A DNA stretch of 7,100 nucleotides from Microcella sp. GTDB lineage: Bacteria; Actinomycetota; Actinomycetes; Actinomycetales; Microbacteriaceae. The notes below the pieces were generated by a model. It was not told where the DNA came from and searched no databases. It saw nothing but the letters and a program-made list of their open reading frames with translations. How positions within the stretch are numbered: position 1 is the stretch's first letter; every line of letters begins with the position of its first letter. Positions 1 to 5,823 of this stretch are shown piece by piece. The position numbers were made by a program, and so were the translations under genes. The stretch spans positions 1 through 7,100 of the forward strand of contig JAIWOM010000075.1 of the NCBI GenBank assembly GCA_020216895.1, given 5' to 3'.

Positions 1-440
1 GCGGCGACGGCGATGGCGCGCTGCGTCTCGAGCGTCCAGCGCACGCGGGCGTAGCGCTCCTCCGCGTCGAGGTCGGCGACCGCGCGGGCGACGGCGATGA
101 ACGGCGTGCGGTAGGGAACCTCGAGCAGGGCGAGCCCGTGCGCGGCGCAGGCCGTCACGAGGGCATCCGGCGTGCCGTCGCGGATCACCTCGGTGCCGAA
201 GCCGACGCCGGGAACCCCCGCCGCGGCGAGGCGCTCGACCCAGGGGGCGATGTCGTCGTCGCTGGACCACTGGGTGCCGGTGGTCAGCAGCGCGTCGCCG
301 GGGGAGAGGAAGGGCGTCGGGTCGGCGAGGTCGCTCGAGTGCACCCACGCCCAGGGCCGTTCGCGCGCGGGCTCGTCGGCCCAGACGAGCCGCAGCTGCA
401 GCTCGCGGCGGGCGAGCAGGGTGTCGAGGGTGACCGGCAC
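1..440 (-). CDS. PucR-family transcriptional regulator, N-terminal part (probable GABA-operon regulator)
   Basis: The gene is read leftward and runs off the window; 146 codons are visible. The product begins VPVTLDTLLARRELQLRLVW, followed by WVHSSDL (residues 32-38), PFLSPGDALLTTGTQW (43-58) and a region around residues 95-115 ending ALLEVPYRTPFIAVARAV. This is the pattern of the PucR N-terminal ligand-sensing domain (Pfam PucR family, first described in purine catabolism regulators). Full-length members are about 400-550 residues and end in a helix-turn-helix that is outside this window. The GTG start at 440 is preferred because AAGGA lies 5 nt upstream; an in-frame GTG at 473 lacks a good ribosome site. 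It is divergent from gabT. In Corynebacterium glutamicum a PucR-type protein, GabR, activates the GABA genes, so control of gabTD is the likely role here. That role is inferred from family and position. Confidence 0.88.
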   Translation of the reverse strand, partial: MPVTLDTLLARRELQLRLVWADEPARERPWAWVHSSDLADPTPFLSPGDALLTTGTQWSSDDDIAPWVERLAAAGVPGVGFGTEVIRDGTPDALVTACAAHGLALLEVPYRTPFIAVARAVADLDAEERYARVRWTLETQRAIAVA

Positions 441-444
441 GGGC

Positions 445-450
445 GTCCTT
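445..450 (-). promoter_or_regulatory. Ribosome binding site of the PucR-family gene
   Basis: AAGGAC on the minus strand; its AAGGA core ends 5 nt before GTG 440. It is what decides the start codon in favour of 440 over the in-frame GTG at 473, which has only a weak GGAA upstream. Confidence 0.6.
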
Positions 451-502
451 CCGTCGCGGGATGCGGGGCTCACTGGTTCCGTGGATTCGGGAGCCTGCCC
501 AC

Positions 503-532
503 ACCCTACGCCCGCACTGTACGCGGTGTCGA
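503..532 (-). promoter_or_regulatory. Candidate promoter of the PucR-family gene
   Basis: On the minus strand, TCGACA at 532-527 matches the -35 consensus TTGACA in five of six bases. After an 18-bp spacer comes TAGGGT at 508-503, which fits the actinobacterial TANNNT -10 pattern. The start of transcription would be near 496, leaving a leader of about 55 nt. The -35 element overlaps the palindrome at 528-543, so the regulator could control its own gene. This is read from sequence only. Confidence 0.5.
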
Positions 533-543
533 CTGCATGCGAC
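528..543. promoter_or_regulatory. Candidate operator 1, GTCG-N8-CGAC
   Basis: GTCGACTGCATGCGAC is an imperfect 16-bp palindrome in which 12 of 16 positions are symmetric: the GTCG/CGAC ends and a central TGCA. It overlaps the candidate -35 of the leftward regulator gene. It shares its outer half-sites with the perfect palindrome at 556-567. Binding by the neighbouring PucR-family protein is inferred from layout. Confidence 0.4.
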
Positions 544-555
544 CCCGCTGTACAT

Positions 556-567
556 GTCGTATACGAC
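556..567. promoter_or_regulatory. Candidate operator 2, perfect palindrome GTCGTATACGAC
   Basis: A perfect 12-bp palindrome, 32 bp upstream of the gabT start and overlapping the weak -35 candidate of gabT at 563-568. Its centre lies 26 bp from that of operator 1. The hexamer CTGTAC also occurs twice nearby, at 517-522 and 548-553, which is 31 bp or about three helical turns apart. It is a plausible site for the divergent PucR-family regulator. Confidence 0.45.
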
Positions 568-592
568 GTTCCGGTCCCGAGAGCCCTACGCT
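563..592 (+). promoter_or_regulatory. Candidate gabT promoter giving a leaderless mRNA
   Basis: TACGCT at 587-592 fits the TANNNT -10 pattern and ends 6 nt before the ATG at 599, so transcription would begin at or next to the A of the start codon. The -35 candidate ACGACG (563-568, 18-bp spacer) shares only the central GAC with the consensus, as expected for a promoter that needs an activator. There is no good Shine-Dalgarno sequence before 599; GAGAG at 579-583 is too far upstream. Confidence 0.45.
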
Positions 593-598
593 GACCGC

Positions 599-1951
599 AT
601 GAGCATGACGATGGACGCACCCGCCCTCACCGGTGGCCCCAGCCTGCCCCAGCGGCGCGAGCTCGTGACGAGCATCCCCGGCCCCAAGAGCGCCGAGCTC
701 ATCGCGCGCAAGCAGGCGGCCGTCTCCTCCAGCGTCGGCACCATGATGCCCGTATACGCGGCCGCGGCCGGCGGCGGCGTCATCGTCGACGTCGACGGCA
801 ACTCGCTCATCGACCTCGGCAGCGGCATCGCCGTCACCAACGTCGGCAACGCCGACCCGCACGTCGCCCAGGCCGTCATCGAGCAGGTGCAGCGCTTCAC
901 CCACACCTGCTTCATGGTCACGCCCTACGACGGCTACGTCGAGCTCGCCGAGAAGCTCAATGCGATCACCCCGGGCGACCACGCCAAGCGCACCGCCCTC
1001 TTCAACTCGGGTGCCGAGGCCGTCGAGAACGCCATCAAGATCGCCCGCTACTACACCGGCAAGTCGGCTGTCGTCGCGTTCGACCACGGCTACCACGGCC
1101 GCACCAACCTCACCATGGCGCTCACCGCCAAGGCCATGCCCTACAAGGCCGGCTTCGGCCCCTTCGCGCCCGACGTGTACCGCGCGCCCATGTCGTACCC
1201 CTACCGCGACGGTCTGACCGGCGAGCAGGCGGCGGCCCGCGCGATCCACACCCTCGAGAAGCAGATCGGTGCTGACCGCCTCGCCGCGATCATCATCGAG
1301 CCCATCCAGGGCGAGGGCGGCTTCATCGTCCCGGCGAAGGGCTTCCTGCCCGCGCTGCGGGAGTGGGCCACCACGAACAACGTCGTGTTCATCGCCGACG
1401 AGGTGCAGACCGGCTTCGCCCGCACCGGCCAGATGTTCGCCAGTGAGGACGAGGGCATCGTGCCCGACATGATGACCCTCGCCAAGGGCATCGCGGGTGG
1501 CCTGCCGCTCGCCGCGGTCGTCGGCCGGCAGGAGATCATGGACGCCCCGCACGTCGGCGGCCTCGGCGGCACCTACGGCGGCAACCCCATCGCCACGGCG
1601 GCAGCGCTCGGCGCGCTCGCCGCCTACGAGGAGGGCGACCTGCTCACCCGTGCCCGCGAGCTCGAGGCCATCATCCTCGACGAGCTGACCACCCTGCAGG
1701 CGCGCGATGGCCGCATCGGCGACATCCGCGGTCGCGGCGCCATGGTGGCCATCGAGCTCACCGACGCCGACGGCAAGCCCGACGCGGCGCTCACCGGCGC
1801 TGTCGCCAAGTACTGCCACAACCAGGGCGTCATCGTGCTGACCTGCGGCACCGACGGCAACGTCATCCGCCTGCTGCCGCCGCTGTCGATCAGCGACGAG
1901 CTGCTGCGCGAGGGCATCCGCGTCATCGGCGAAGCCCTCGAAGCGAACTAG
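599..1951 (+). CDS. gabT: 4-aminobutyrate aminotransferase GabT
   Basis: This is a 450-residue class-III PLP-dependent aminotransferase that transfers the amino group of GABA to 2-oxoglutarate, giving succinate semialdehyde and glutamate in the cytoplasm. Visible motifs are LIDLGSGIAVTNVGN near residue 73, NSGAEAVENA (136-145, phosphate-binding), FDHGYHGRT, IEPIQGEGG, IADEVQTGFARTG with the cofactor-contacting Asp267, LAKGIAGGLP with the PLP-linking Lys296, and GGTYGGNP. The length and the VSSSVG...PVY N-terminus match actinobacterial GabT closely. The start at 599 is chosen because the reading frame further upstream (to 461) crosses the divergent promoter region and has no family resemblance; ATGs at 605 and 611 are also possible. 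It is followed after 93 bp by gabD. A putrescine or other omega-aminotransferase is a less likely alternative. Confidence 0.94.
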   Translation: MSMTMDAPALTGGPSLPQRRELVTSIPGPKSAELIARKQAAVSSSVGTMMPVYAAAAGGGVIVDVDGNSLIDLGSGIAVTNVGNADPHVAQAVIEQVQRFTHTCFMVTPYDGYVELAEKLNAITPGDHAKRTALFNSGAEAVENAIKIARYYTGKSAVVAFDHGYHGRTNLTMALTAKAMPYKAGFGPFAPDVYRAPMSYPYRDGLTGEQAAARAIHTLEKQIGADRLAAIIIEPIQGEGGFIVPAKGFLPALREWATTNNVVFIADEVQTGFARTGQMFASEDEGIVPDMMTLAKGIAGGLPLAAVVGRQEIMDAPHVGGLGGTYGGNPIATAAALGALAAYEEGDLLTRARELEAIILDELTTLQARDGRIGDIRGRGAMVAIELTDADGKPDAALTGAVAKYCHNQGVIVLTCGTDGNVIRLLPPLSISDELLREGIRVIGEALEAN

Positions 1952-1995
1952 ACCACCGCCCCCATCCATCCCCGCGGACGCCACCACCGCACCCG

Positions 1996-2024
1996 TGCCT
2001 GATCCGGTCTGGACCGGCAGGGCA
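1996..2024. repeat. Inverted repeat in the gabT-gabD spacer
   Basis: CCGGTC (2004-2009) and GACCGG (2012-2017) are perfectly inverted around TG, and outer TGCC/GGCA arms extend the symmetry with small bulges. It lies in the 93-bp spacer (1952-2044), 27 bp before gabD. It has no T-run, so it is unlikely to be a full terminator. It may be a folded segment of the gabTD transcript or a protein site. No convincing separate gabD promoter is visible here. Confidence 0.4.
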
Positions 2025-2035
2025 CAGAGCGAAAC

Positions 2036-2040
2036 GAGAG
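2036..2040 (+). promoter_or_regulatory. Ribosome binding site of gabD
   Basis: GAGAG is followed by ACGA and the ATG at 2045. It is a modest purine-rich site with short spacing. It supports translation from 2045, which also gives the expected family N-terminus. Confidence 0.45.
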
Positions 2041-2044
2041 ACGA

Positions 2045-3505
2045 ATGATCAGCGAAGCCGAGCTGCTCGCCAAGGTTCCCCGCGGCCTGTACATCGACGG
2101 CCAGTGGGTCGACGCCGAGGGTGGCGCCACCATGACCGTGAACGACCCCTCGACCGGCGAGATCATCGCCGAGATCGCGAGCGCGTCGGTCGCCGACGCC
2201 AAGAAGGCGATGGATGCTGCGGCGAACGCGCAGGCGAGCTGGGCCGCCACGGCCCCGCGCGTGCGCGGCGAGCTGCTGCGCAAGGCCTTCGAACTCGTTA
2301 TCGAGCGCGCCGACGAGTTCGCCCTGCTCATGACGATCGAGATGGGCAAGCCGCTCGCCGAGTCGCGCGGCGAGGTCACCTACGGCGCCGAGTTCCTGCG
2401 CTGGTTCAGTGAGGAGGCTGTGCGCATCACGGGCCGCTTCGGCGAGAACCCCGAGGGCACCGGCCACATCGTGGTGTCGCACCAGCCGGTCGGCCCCTCG
2501 TTCCTCATCACCCCCTGGAACTTCCCGCTCGCCATGGCGACCCGCAAGATCGCCCCCGCGATCGCCGCCGGCTGCACCTCGATCATCAAGCCGGCCGCGC
2601 TGACCCCGCTCACCACGATGTACTTCGTGAAGACGCTCGAGGACGCGGGCGTTCCGGCCGGTGTGGTCAACGTCGTCACGACGGCGAAGTCGGGCCCGCT
2701 GTCGGCCGAGATCATCGGCGACCCGCGCCTGCGCAAGCTAAGCTTCACGGGCTCGACCGAGGTCGGCCGCATGCTCATGAAGCAGGCCGCCGACGGCATC
2801 CTCCGCACCTCGATGGAGCTCGGCGGCAACGCCCCCTTCGTCGTCTTCGCCGACGCCGACCTCGACAGGGCGGTCGACGGCGTGATGCTCGCCAAGTTCC
2901 GCAACATCGGCCAGGCGTGCACCGCCGCCAACCGCATCCTCGTGCAGCGTGACGTCGTCGACGAGTTCAGCCGTCGCGTCACCGAGCGCGTCGCCGCCAT
3001 GAAGATGGGCCGCGGCACCGAGGAGGGCGTGCAGATCGGCCCGCTCGTCGACGACAACGCCGTGCAGACCTCGCACGAGCTGGTGCAGGATGCCGTCGCG
3101 CGCGGCGCGACGGTCACCACCGGCGGCGTCATCCCCGACCGGGCCGGCTCGTTCTACCCCGCCACGGTCATCACGGGTGTCACTGCGGGCACCCGCCTGC
3201 TGGCGGAGGAGATCTTCGGCCCGGTGCTCGCCATCGTGCCGTTCGACACCGAGGACGAGGCCGTCGAGCTCGCCAACGCGACCGAGTACGGGCTCATCTC
3301 GTACGTCTACACGACCGACCTCAACCGCGGAATGCGCATGATCGACCGCCTCGAGACCGGCATGATGGGCCTCAACGCGGGCGTCATCTCCAACGCCGCG
3401 GCGCCGTTCGGCGGCGTGAAGCAGTCGGGCATCGGCCGCGAGGGCTCGTTCGAGGGCATCGACGAGTACCTCACGACGAAGTACACCTTCGTCCCGAAGG
3501 CCTAG
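2045..3505 (+). CDS. gabD: Succinate-semialdehyde dehydrogenase GabD
   Basis: This is a 486-residue aldehyde dehydrogenase, the usual length for GabD (E. coli about 482). It oxidises succinate semialdehyde, the GabT product, to succinate, which enters the TCA cycle. Visible motifs are the YIDGQWVDA N-terminus, TPWNFPLA with oxyanion Asn159, IIKPAA with cofactor-contacting Lys182, FTGSTEVG, MELGGNAPFVVF with general-base Glu258, NIGQACTAANR with catalytic Cys292, EEIFGPVL, and PFGGVKQSGIGREGS near the C-terminus. The small residues after KPA, in place of the Glu common in NAD-specific relatives, suggest NADP use, but this is weak evidence. The gene follows gabT in the same direction and is closed by a strong terminator. 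Another semialdehyde dehydrogenase specificity is possible in principle; next to gabT it is unlikely. Confidence 0.93.
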   Translation: MISEAELLAKVPRGLYIDGQWVDAEGGATMTVNDPSTGEIIAEIASASVADAKKAMDAAANAQASWAATAPRVRGELLRKAFELVIERADEFALLMTIEMGKPLAESRGEVTYGAEFLRWFSEEAVRITGRFGENPEGTGHIVVSHQPVGPSFLITPWNFPLAMATRKIAPAIAAGCTSIIKPAALTPLTTMYFVKTLEDAGVPAGVVNVVTTAKSGPLSAEIIGDPRLRKLSFTGSTEVGRMLMKQAADGILRTSMELGGNAPFVVFADADLDRAVDGVMLAKFRNIGQACTAANRILVQRDVVDEFSRRVTERVAAMKMGRGTEEGVQIGPLVDDNAVQTSHELVQDAVARGATVTTGGVIPDRAGSFYPATVITGVTAGTRLLAEEIFGPVLAIVPFDTEDEAVELANATEYGLISYVYTTDLNRGMRMIDRLETGMMGLNAGVISNAAAPFGGVKQSGIGREGSFEGIDEYLTTKYTFVPKA

Positions 3506-3520
3506 CCCTTCTCTCCAGTT

Positions 3521-3567
3521 TCCGCTGCCGGGCGCTGTGGTGGCCGCCCGGCAGCGGATCTCTTTGT
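3521..3567 (+). terminator. Intrinsic terminator of gabTD
   Basis: A perfect 14-bp GC-rich stem (3521-3534 with 3545-3558, sequence TCCGCTGCCGGGCG and its complement) encloses a 10-nt loop and is followed by the T-rich TCTCTTTGT (3559-3567). It starts 15 bp after the gabD stop. The opposite side of the stem has no T-run, so it works best for the rightward operon, although it could also block leftward transcription from the metal transporter gene. Confidence 0.85.
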
Positions 3568-3569
3568 AC

Positions 3570-3599
3570 CCCCTTTGTGCCAGATCTGGCGCAAGGGGG
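3570..3599. repeat. Near-perfect 30-bp palindrome after the gabD terminator
   Basis: Arms CCCCTTTGTGCCAGA (3570-3584) and TCTGGCGCAAGGGGG (3585-3599) pair at 13 of 15 positions, around a perfect core GCCAGATCTGGC (3579-3590). The two exceptions would be G-U pairs in rightward RNA but A-C mismatches in leftward RNA. There is no T-run on either side. It lies in the 175-bp convergent spacer between gabD and the metal transporter gene. The rest of that spacer (3600-3680) shows nothing I can name. Confidence 0.6.
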
Positions 3600-3680
3600 C
3601 GCTGTGGTTCGGCGCGCAGCCACTTTTGCGGTCAATCTGGGGCTTCGCGCGGGGTGCCCGTGAGCATCCGCTCGGGGCTG

Positions 3681-4460
3681 TCAGCCCAGCTGGTACAGCG
3701 CGAACGCGAGCGCGAAGCCCAGGGCCGCCCACAGCCCGGTGAGCGAGCGGTCGGAGGCGAAGGCCTCGGGGATCATCGTGTTCGCGACCATCGCCATGAT
3801 GCCGCCCGCGGCGATGGTGGTGACGACGGCGACGACCTCGGGGCTCGCGCTCGACAGCAGAGCGAAGCCGAGCATCGCCGCGAGACCTGAGGCGAGCACG
3901 ATGCCGCCCCAGACCCCGAACACGTAGCGCGCCGTGCGGCCCTCGTGCTTCATGCCCGCGGCGCTCGAGAGCCCTTCCGGCACGTTCGACACGGCCACCG
4001 CGACGAGCATCGGGATGCTCACCACGCCTCCCTCGGCGATCGACAGCCCCAGCACGAGGCTCTCGGGCACCCCGTCGAGCAGGGCGCCCATGGCGACGGC
4101 GAGCCCGATTCCGGCGCTCGCGGCCGGCACGACCGGTGCCGCGTGCACGCCCGGCTCACTCTGCAGGGCGATGGAGCGCTTGCGCGCCCGCGCCCCCTGC
4201 CGCGCGAGCGCGATGTCGGCCAGCACGTAGAGCACGGCTCCGGCGAGGAAGCCGCCGAGCGTCGGCACGAGCCCGCCCACGGCGTGCGCCTCGCCGACCA
4301 GCTCGAACGCGAGCGTCGAGATCAGCGCACCCGCGCCGAACGCCATGACGCCCGCGACGATGCCGATGCGCACCGGCACGAGCCAGCCGACGAGCACCCC
4401 GAGCAGCAGGAAGCTCGCCGCGCCGATGCCGATCGCGCCGGCGGCGAGCGTCTCGAGCAT
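3681..4460 (-). CDS. ZIP-family metal transporter, with atypical metal-site residues
   Basis: This is a 259-residue membrane protein with about eight hydrophobic helices (roughly residues 4-28, 32-52, 62-82, 115-140, 146-168, 178-202, 208-232, 240-257) and a short basic loop (84-112) after helix 3, the ZIP architecture. Family-like motifs are LLDGVPESLVLG (127-138, helix 4), SNVPEGLSSAAG (158-169, helix 5) and NTMIPEAF (227-234, helix 7). ZIP proteins move divalent metals such as zinc, iron or manganese into the cytoplasm. Helix 4 normally carries HNxPEG and helix 5 H-E-x-P-H-E or HNIPEG; here the leading histidines are Asp129 and Ser158, while Glu133, Asn159 and Glu162 remain. The loop is not histidine-rich. 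The start at 4460 has GAGGAG 7 nt upstream. Substrate and direction cannot be read from sequence. Confidence 0.82.
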   Translation of the reverse strand: MLETLAAGAIGIGAASFLLLGVLVGWLVPVRIGIVAGVMAFGAGALISTLAFELVGEAHAVGGLVPTLGGFLAGAVLYVLADIALARQGARARKRSIALQSEPGVHAAPVVPAASAGIGLAVAMGALLDGVPESLVLGLSIAEGGVVSIPMLVAVAVSNVPEGLSSAAGMKHEGRTARYVFGVWGGIVLASGLAAMLGFALLSSASPEVVAVVTTIAAGGIMAMVANTMIPEAFASDRSLTGLWAALGFALAFALYQLG

Positions 4461-4467
4461 GGAGGGG

Positions 4468-4473
4468 CTCCTC
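4468..4473 (-). promoter_or_regulatory. Ribosome binding site of the ZIP-family gene
   Basis: GAGGAG on the minus strand, 7 nt before ATG 4460. It fixes the start there and rules out the longer reading frame that extends to about 4607. Confidence 0.75.
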
Positions 4474-4512
4474 GGGTCGGGGGTCGGCCTCGTGCGGGGC
4501 GTCGTCGCGCCC

Positions 4513-4518
4513 AGCCTA
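4513..4518 (-). promoter_or_regulatory. Candidate -10 element of the ZIP-family gene
   Basis: TAGGCT on the minus strand, preceded by GGGAAA, fits the TANNNT -10 pattern well and would give a leader of about 45-50 nt. No recognisable -35 is present 16-19 bp upstream. Confidence 0.45.
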
Positions 4519-4566
4519 TTTCCCCTCGTCCGCCCGCACTCGCGTTCCGAGCCTCCTGCAATGCCA

Positions 4567-4626
4567 TCGATCGGTCCTGAATCGCGGCCTCCTCCCCAGC
4601 GCGGCATGATGTGGGACCGATCGACG
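4567..4626. repeat. Inverted-repeat element A, left of the nuclease-like gene
   Basis: TCGATCGGTCC (4567-4577) and GGACCGATCGA (4614-4624) form a perfect 11-bp inverted repeat around a 36-bp centre. The segment 4568-4626 aligns without gaps to element B (5701-5759): by hand, 39 of 59 positions are identical, concentrated in the arms and in AATCG inside the left arm. The element sits between the divergent ZIP and nuclease-like genes, about 50 bp before the latter. It has no T-run, so it is not a normal terminator. Confidence 0.7.
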
Positions 4627-4654
4627 ACTCGGGCTGCCTCGGCAGACCGCGCTC

Positions 4655-4670
4655 AGCGTGGTGCCACGCT
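4655..4670. promoter_or_regulatory. 16-bp palindrome overlapping the promoter of the nuclease-like gene
   Basis: AGCGTGG and CCACGCT are perfectly inverted around TG. The right arm contains CACGCT (4665-4670), a -10-like hexamer 7 nt before ATG 4678, so transcription would start at the ATG. A protein bound here would block initiation, which makes it a candidate autoregulatory site. No clear -35 is visible. Confidence 0.45.
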
Positions 4671-4677
4671 CGGCGGC

Positions 4678-5673
4678 ATGACCCTGAGGCGCTCGTCGGC
4701 AGACGGGATGGATCCGTCGTGGGTCGTGCGGGCATCCGTTCACGGCGACGGGATGCCCTACGCACGAACGCGTCGCACCGACGTCGAACATCCCTTCCAC
4801 GGCGTCGCGACGCACGGGGTCGACCTCGATGACATCGTGCAACGGTCTCACGCGCTCGGGATGTGGCTGCCCTCTGACGCCGCGTTGAGTCACACCACGG
4901 CGGCGCGGGTCCGAGGGCTGCCCGTGCCCTCGCTTTTCACCCGCGAGCTCGTGCTGCACGCTTCCGTCCCGCGGCCACGGCGTGCACCGAAGGGAGCAGG
5001 GGTCCACGGCCACAGCATCGACCTGCCGTCGACTCGGGTCGAACAGCTCCTTGTCGTGGCTCCGAGCTCGGGCGAGATGCTTCCGCTCCGTGTTGTCGAT
5101 GAGCCGCTCACCCTGCTGACGTGCGCGACCCAGCTCAGCCGGCCCGACCTCGTGGCTCTCGCCGATGCGATCCTGTGGCGAGCCAACCGTGACGGCCGCG
5201 CGGACCCGATGCTCGAGGCGCTCGCGTTCGGCCGTCGACGTCCCGGGTTCGCCCGGCTCGTGCGTGCTGCTCCGCTGCGCCGCGCGGGGGTGCGTTCGCG
5301 GGCCGAGACCCTCCTGCGCCTGATGATCGCGAGCGCGGGATTGCCCGAGCCCGTGGTCGCGCATCCGGTGCTGTCGACCGAACGCTCTCCCCACCGATGG
5401 CGGGCCGAGGCCGACCTGGCGTGGCCGCTGTTCGGGGTTCTCGTCGAGTACGAGGGCGACGAGCACCGAACGTCGCGCCGACGGTTCGCGACCGATGTTC
5501 GTCGGTTCGACCGCTATGCCGATGAGGGCTGGCGCGCGGTGCGGGCGACTCGAACGGACGTGTTCGAGCAACCGAGCGAGTTGATGGGCAGGCTCGAGCG
5601 TCGGTTGCGCGACGGGGGATGGCGCCCGCCCCGCGGCTGGCGGCTGCGGAACGTGGGGCCCGCGCTGGCGTGA
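4678..5673 (+). CDS. Protein with AbiEi-like middle and C-terminal DUF559/Vsr-like nuclease-type domain
   Basis: This 331-residue cytoplasmic protein resembles a common but poorly characterised actinobacterial family. The middle part has LPSDAALSHTTAARVRGLPVP and a later segment on the pattern of AbiEi-type proteins. The C-terminal part fits the PD-(D/E)XK-like DUF559/Vsr group: Asp246 in EADLAW, then Glu257-Tyr-Glu259-Gly-Asp-Glu-His263, FATDVRRFDRYADEGWRAVRAT (270-291, split here as FATDVRRF and DEGWRAVRAT), and a closing LRDGGW. The acidic residues expected for a metal-dependent nuclease are present; activity is unproven. The start at 4678 is chosen for the -10-like element just upstream; ATG 4708 is an alternative. 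Codon use is visibly less GC-biased than in gabT or gabD (GTT, TTG, CGA, GGA occur), hinting at different ancestry. It is bracketed by repeat elements A and B. No partner toxin gene is next to it. Confidence 0.75.
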   Translation: MTLRRSSADGMDPSWVVRASVHGDGMPYARTRRTDVEHPFHGVATHGVDLDDIVQRSHALGMWLPSDAALSHTTAARVRGLPVPSLFTRELVLHASVPRPRRAPKGAGVHGHSIDLPSTRVEQLLVVAPSSGEMLPLRVVDEPLTLLTCATQLSRPDLVALADAILWRANRDGRADPMLEALAFGRRRPGFARLVRAAPLRRAGVRSRAETLLRLMIASAGLPEPVVAHPVLSTERSPHRWRAEADLAWPLFGVLVEYEGDEHRTSRRRFATDVRRFDRYADEGWRAVRATRTDVFEQPSELMGRLERRLRDGGWRPPRGWRLRNVGPALA

Positions 5674-5700
5674 CAGCGGAAGAGGCGCATCCGGGAGCGT

Positions 5701-5759
5701 CGATCGGTCCCAAATCGGGGCGACTCACCCCATCGCCCGTCATTCGGGACCGATCAACG
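5701..5759. repeat. Inverted-repeat element B, right of the nuclease-like gene
   Basis: GATCGGTCCC (5702-5711) and GGGACCGATC (5746-5755) are perfectly inverted, and AAT/ATT inside them (5713-5715, 5742-5744) extends the stem past one mismatch. The spacing between left and right arms (45 bp start to start) is the same as in element A. It begins 27 bp after the stop of the nuclease-like gene and lies 77 bp before the CpaF start. It has no T-run. The rest of the 163-bp spacer shows nothing else I can name. Confidence 0.7.
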
Positions 5760-5823
5760 GCGTCGTCAACCGCAGCCCCACAAGCACTGTGGAGAGTCGC
5801 CCGAGCGGCGCGTGCCCGATCAC

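Noticed and set aside
461..598. An N-terminal extension of GabT from an ATG at 461
   Set aside because: The extra 46 residues cross the regulator's likely promoter and both palindromes and do not resemble aminotransferases. The start at 599 fits the family length.
506..2482. A 658-codon open frame on the minus strand opposite gabT and gabD
   Set aside because: It is a by-product of high GC and the strong third-position bias of the two real genes. Its translation is low-complexity, rich in Gly, Ala, Asp, Arg and Val, with no family pattern, and it spans the divergent promoter region.
3502..3732. A small 76-codon minus-strand frame in the gabD-ZIP spacer
   Set aside because: It covers the terminator hairpin and the second palindrome, has no ribosome site I trust, and shows no family pattern.
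4461..4607. An N-terminal extension of the ZIP protein to about 4607
   Set aside because: The added residues are non-hydrophobic and rich in Arg, Pro and Gly, and cross element A and the -10 candidate. ATG 4460 has a clear ribosome site.
4345..4677. An extension of the nuclease-like protein from an ATG at 4345
   Set aside because: It would run antisense through the start of the ZIP gene and through element A. The promoter-like signals point to 4678.
4567..5759. Elements A and B as ordinary intrinsic terminators, or as the ends of an insertion sequence
   Set aside because: Neither has a T-run, and the centre between the arms is long. For an insertion sequence, no transposase is present and no clear target-site duplication is seen outside the elements, so I annotate them only as repeats.
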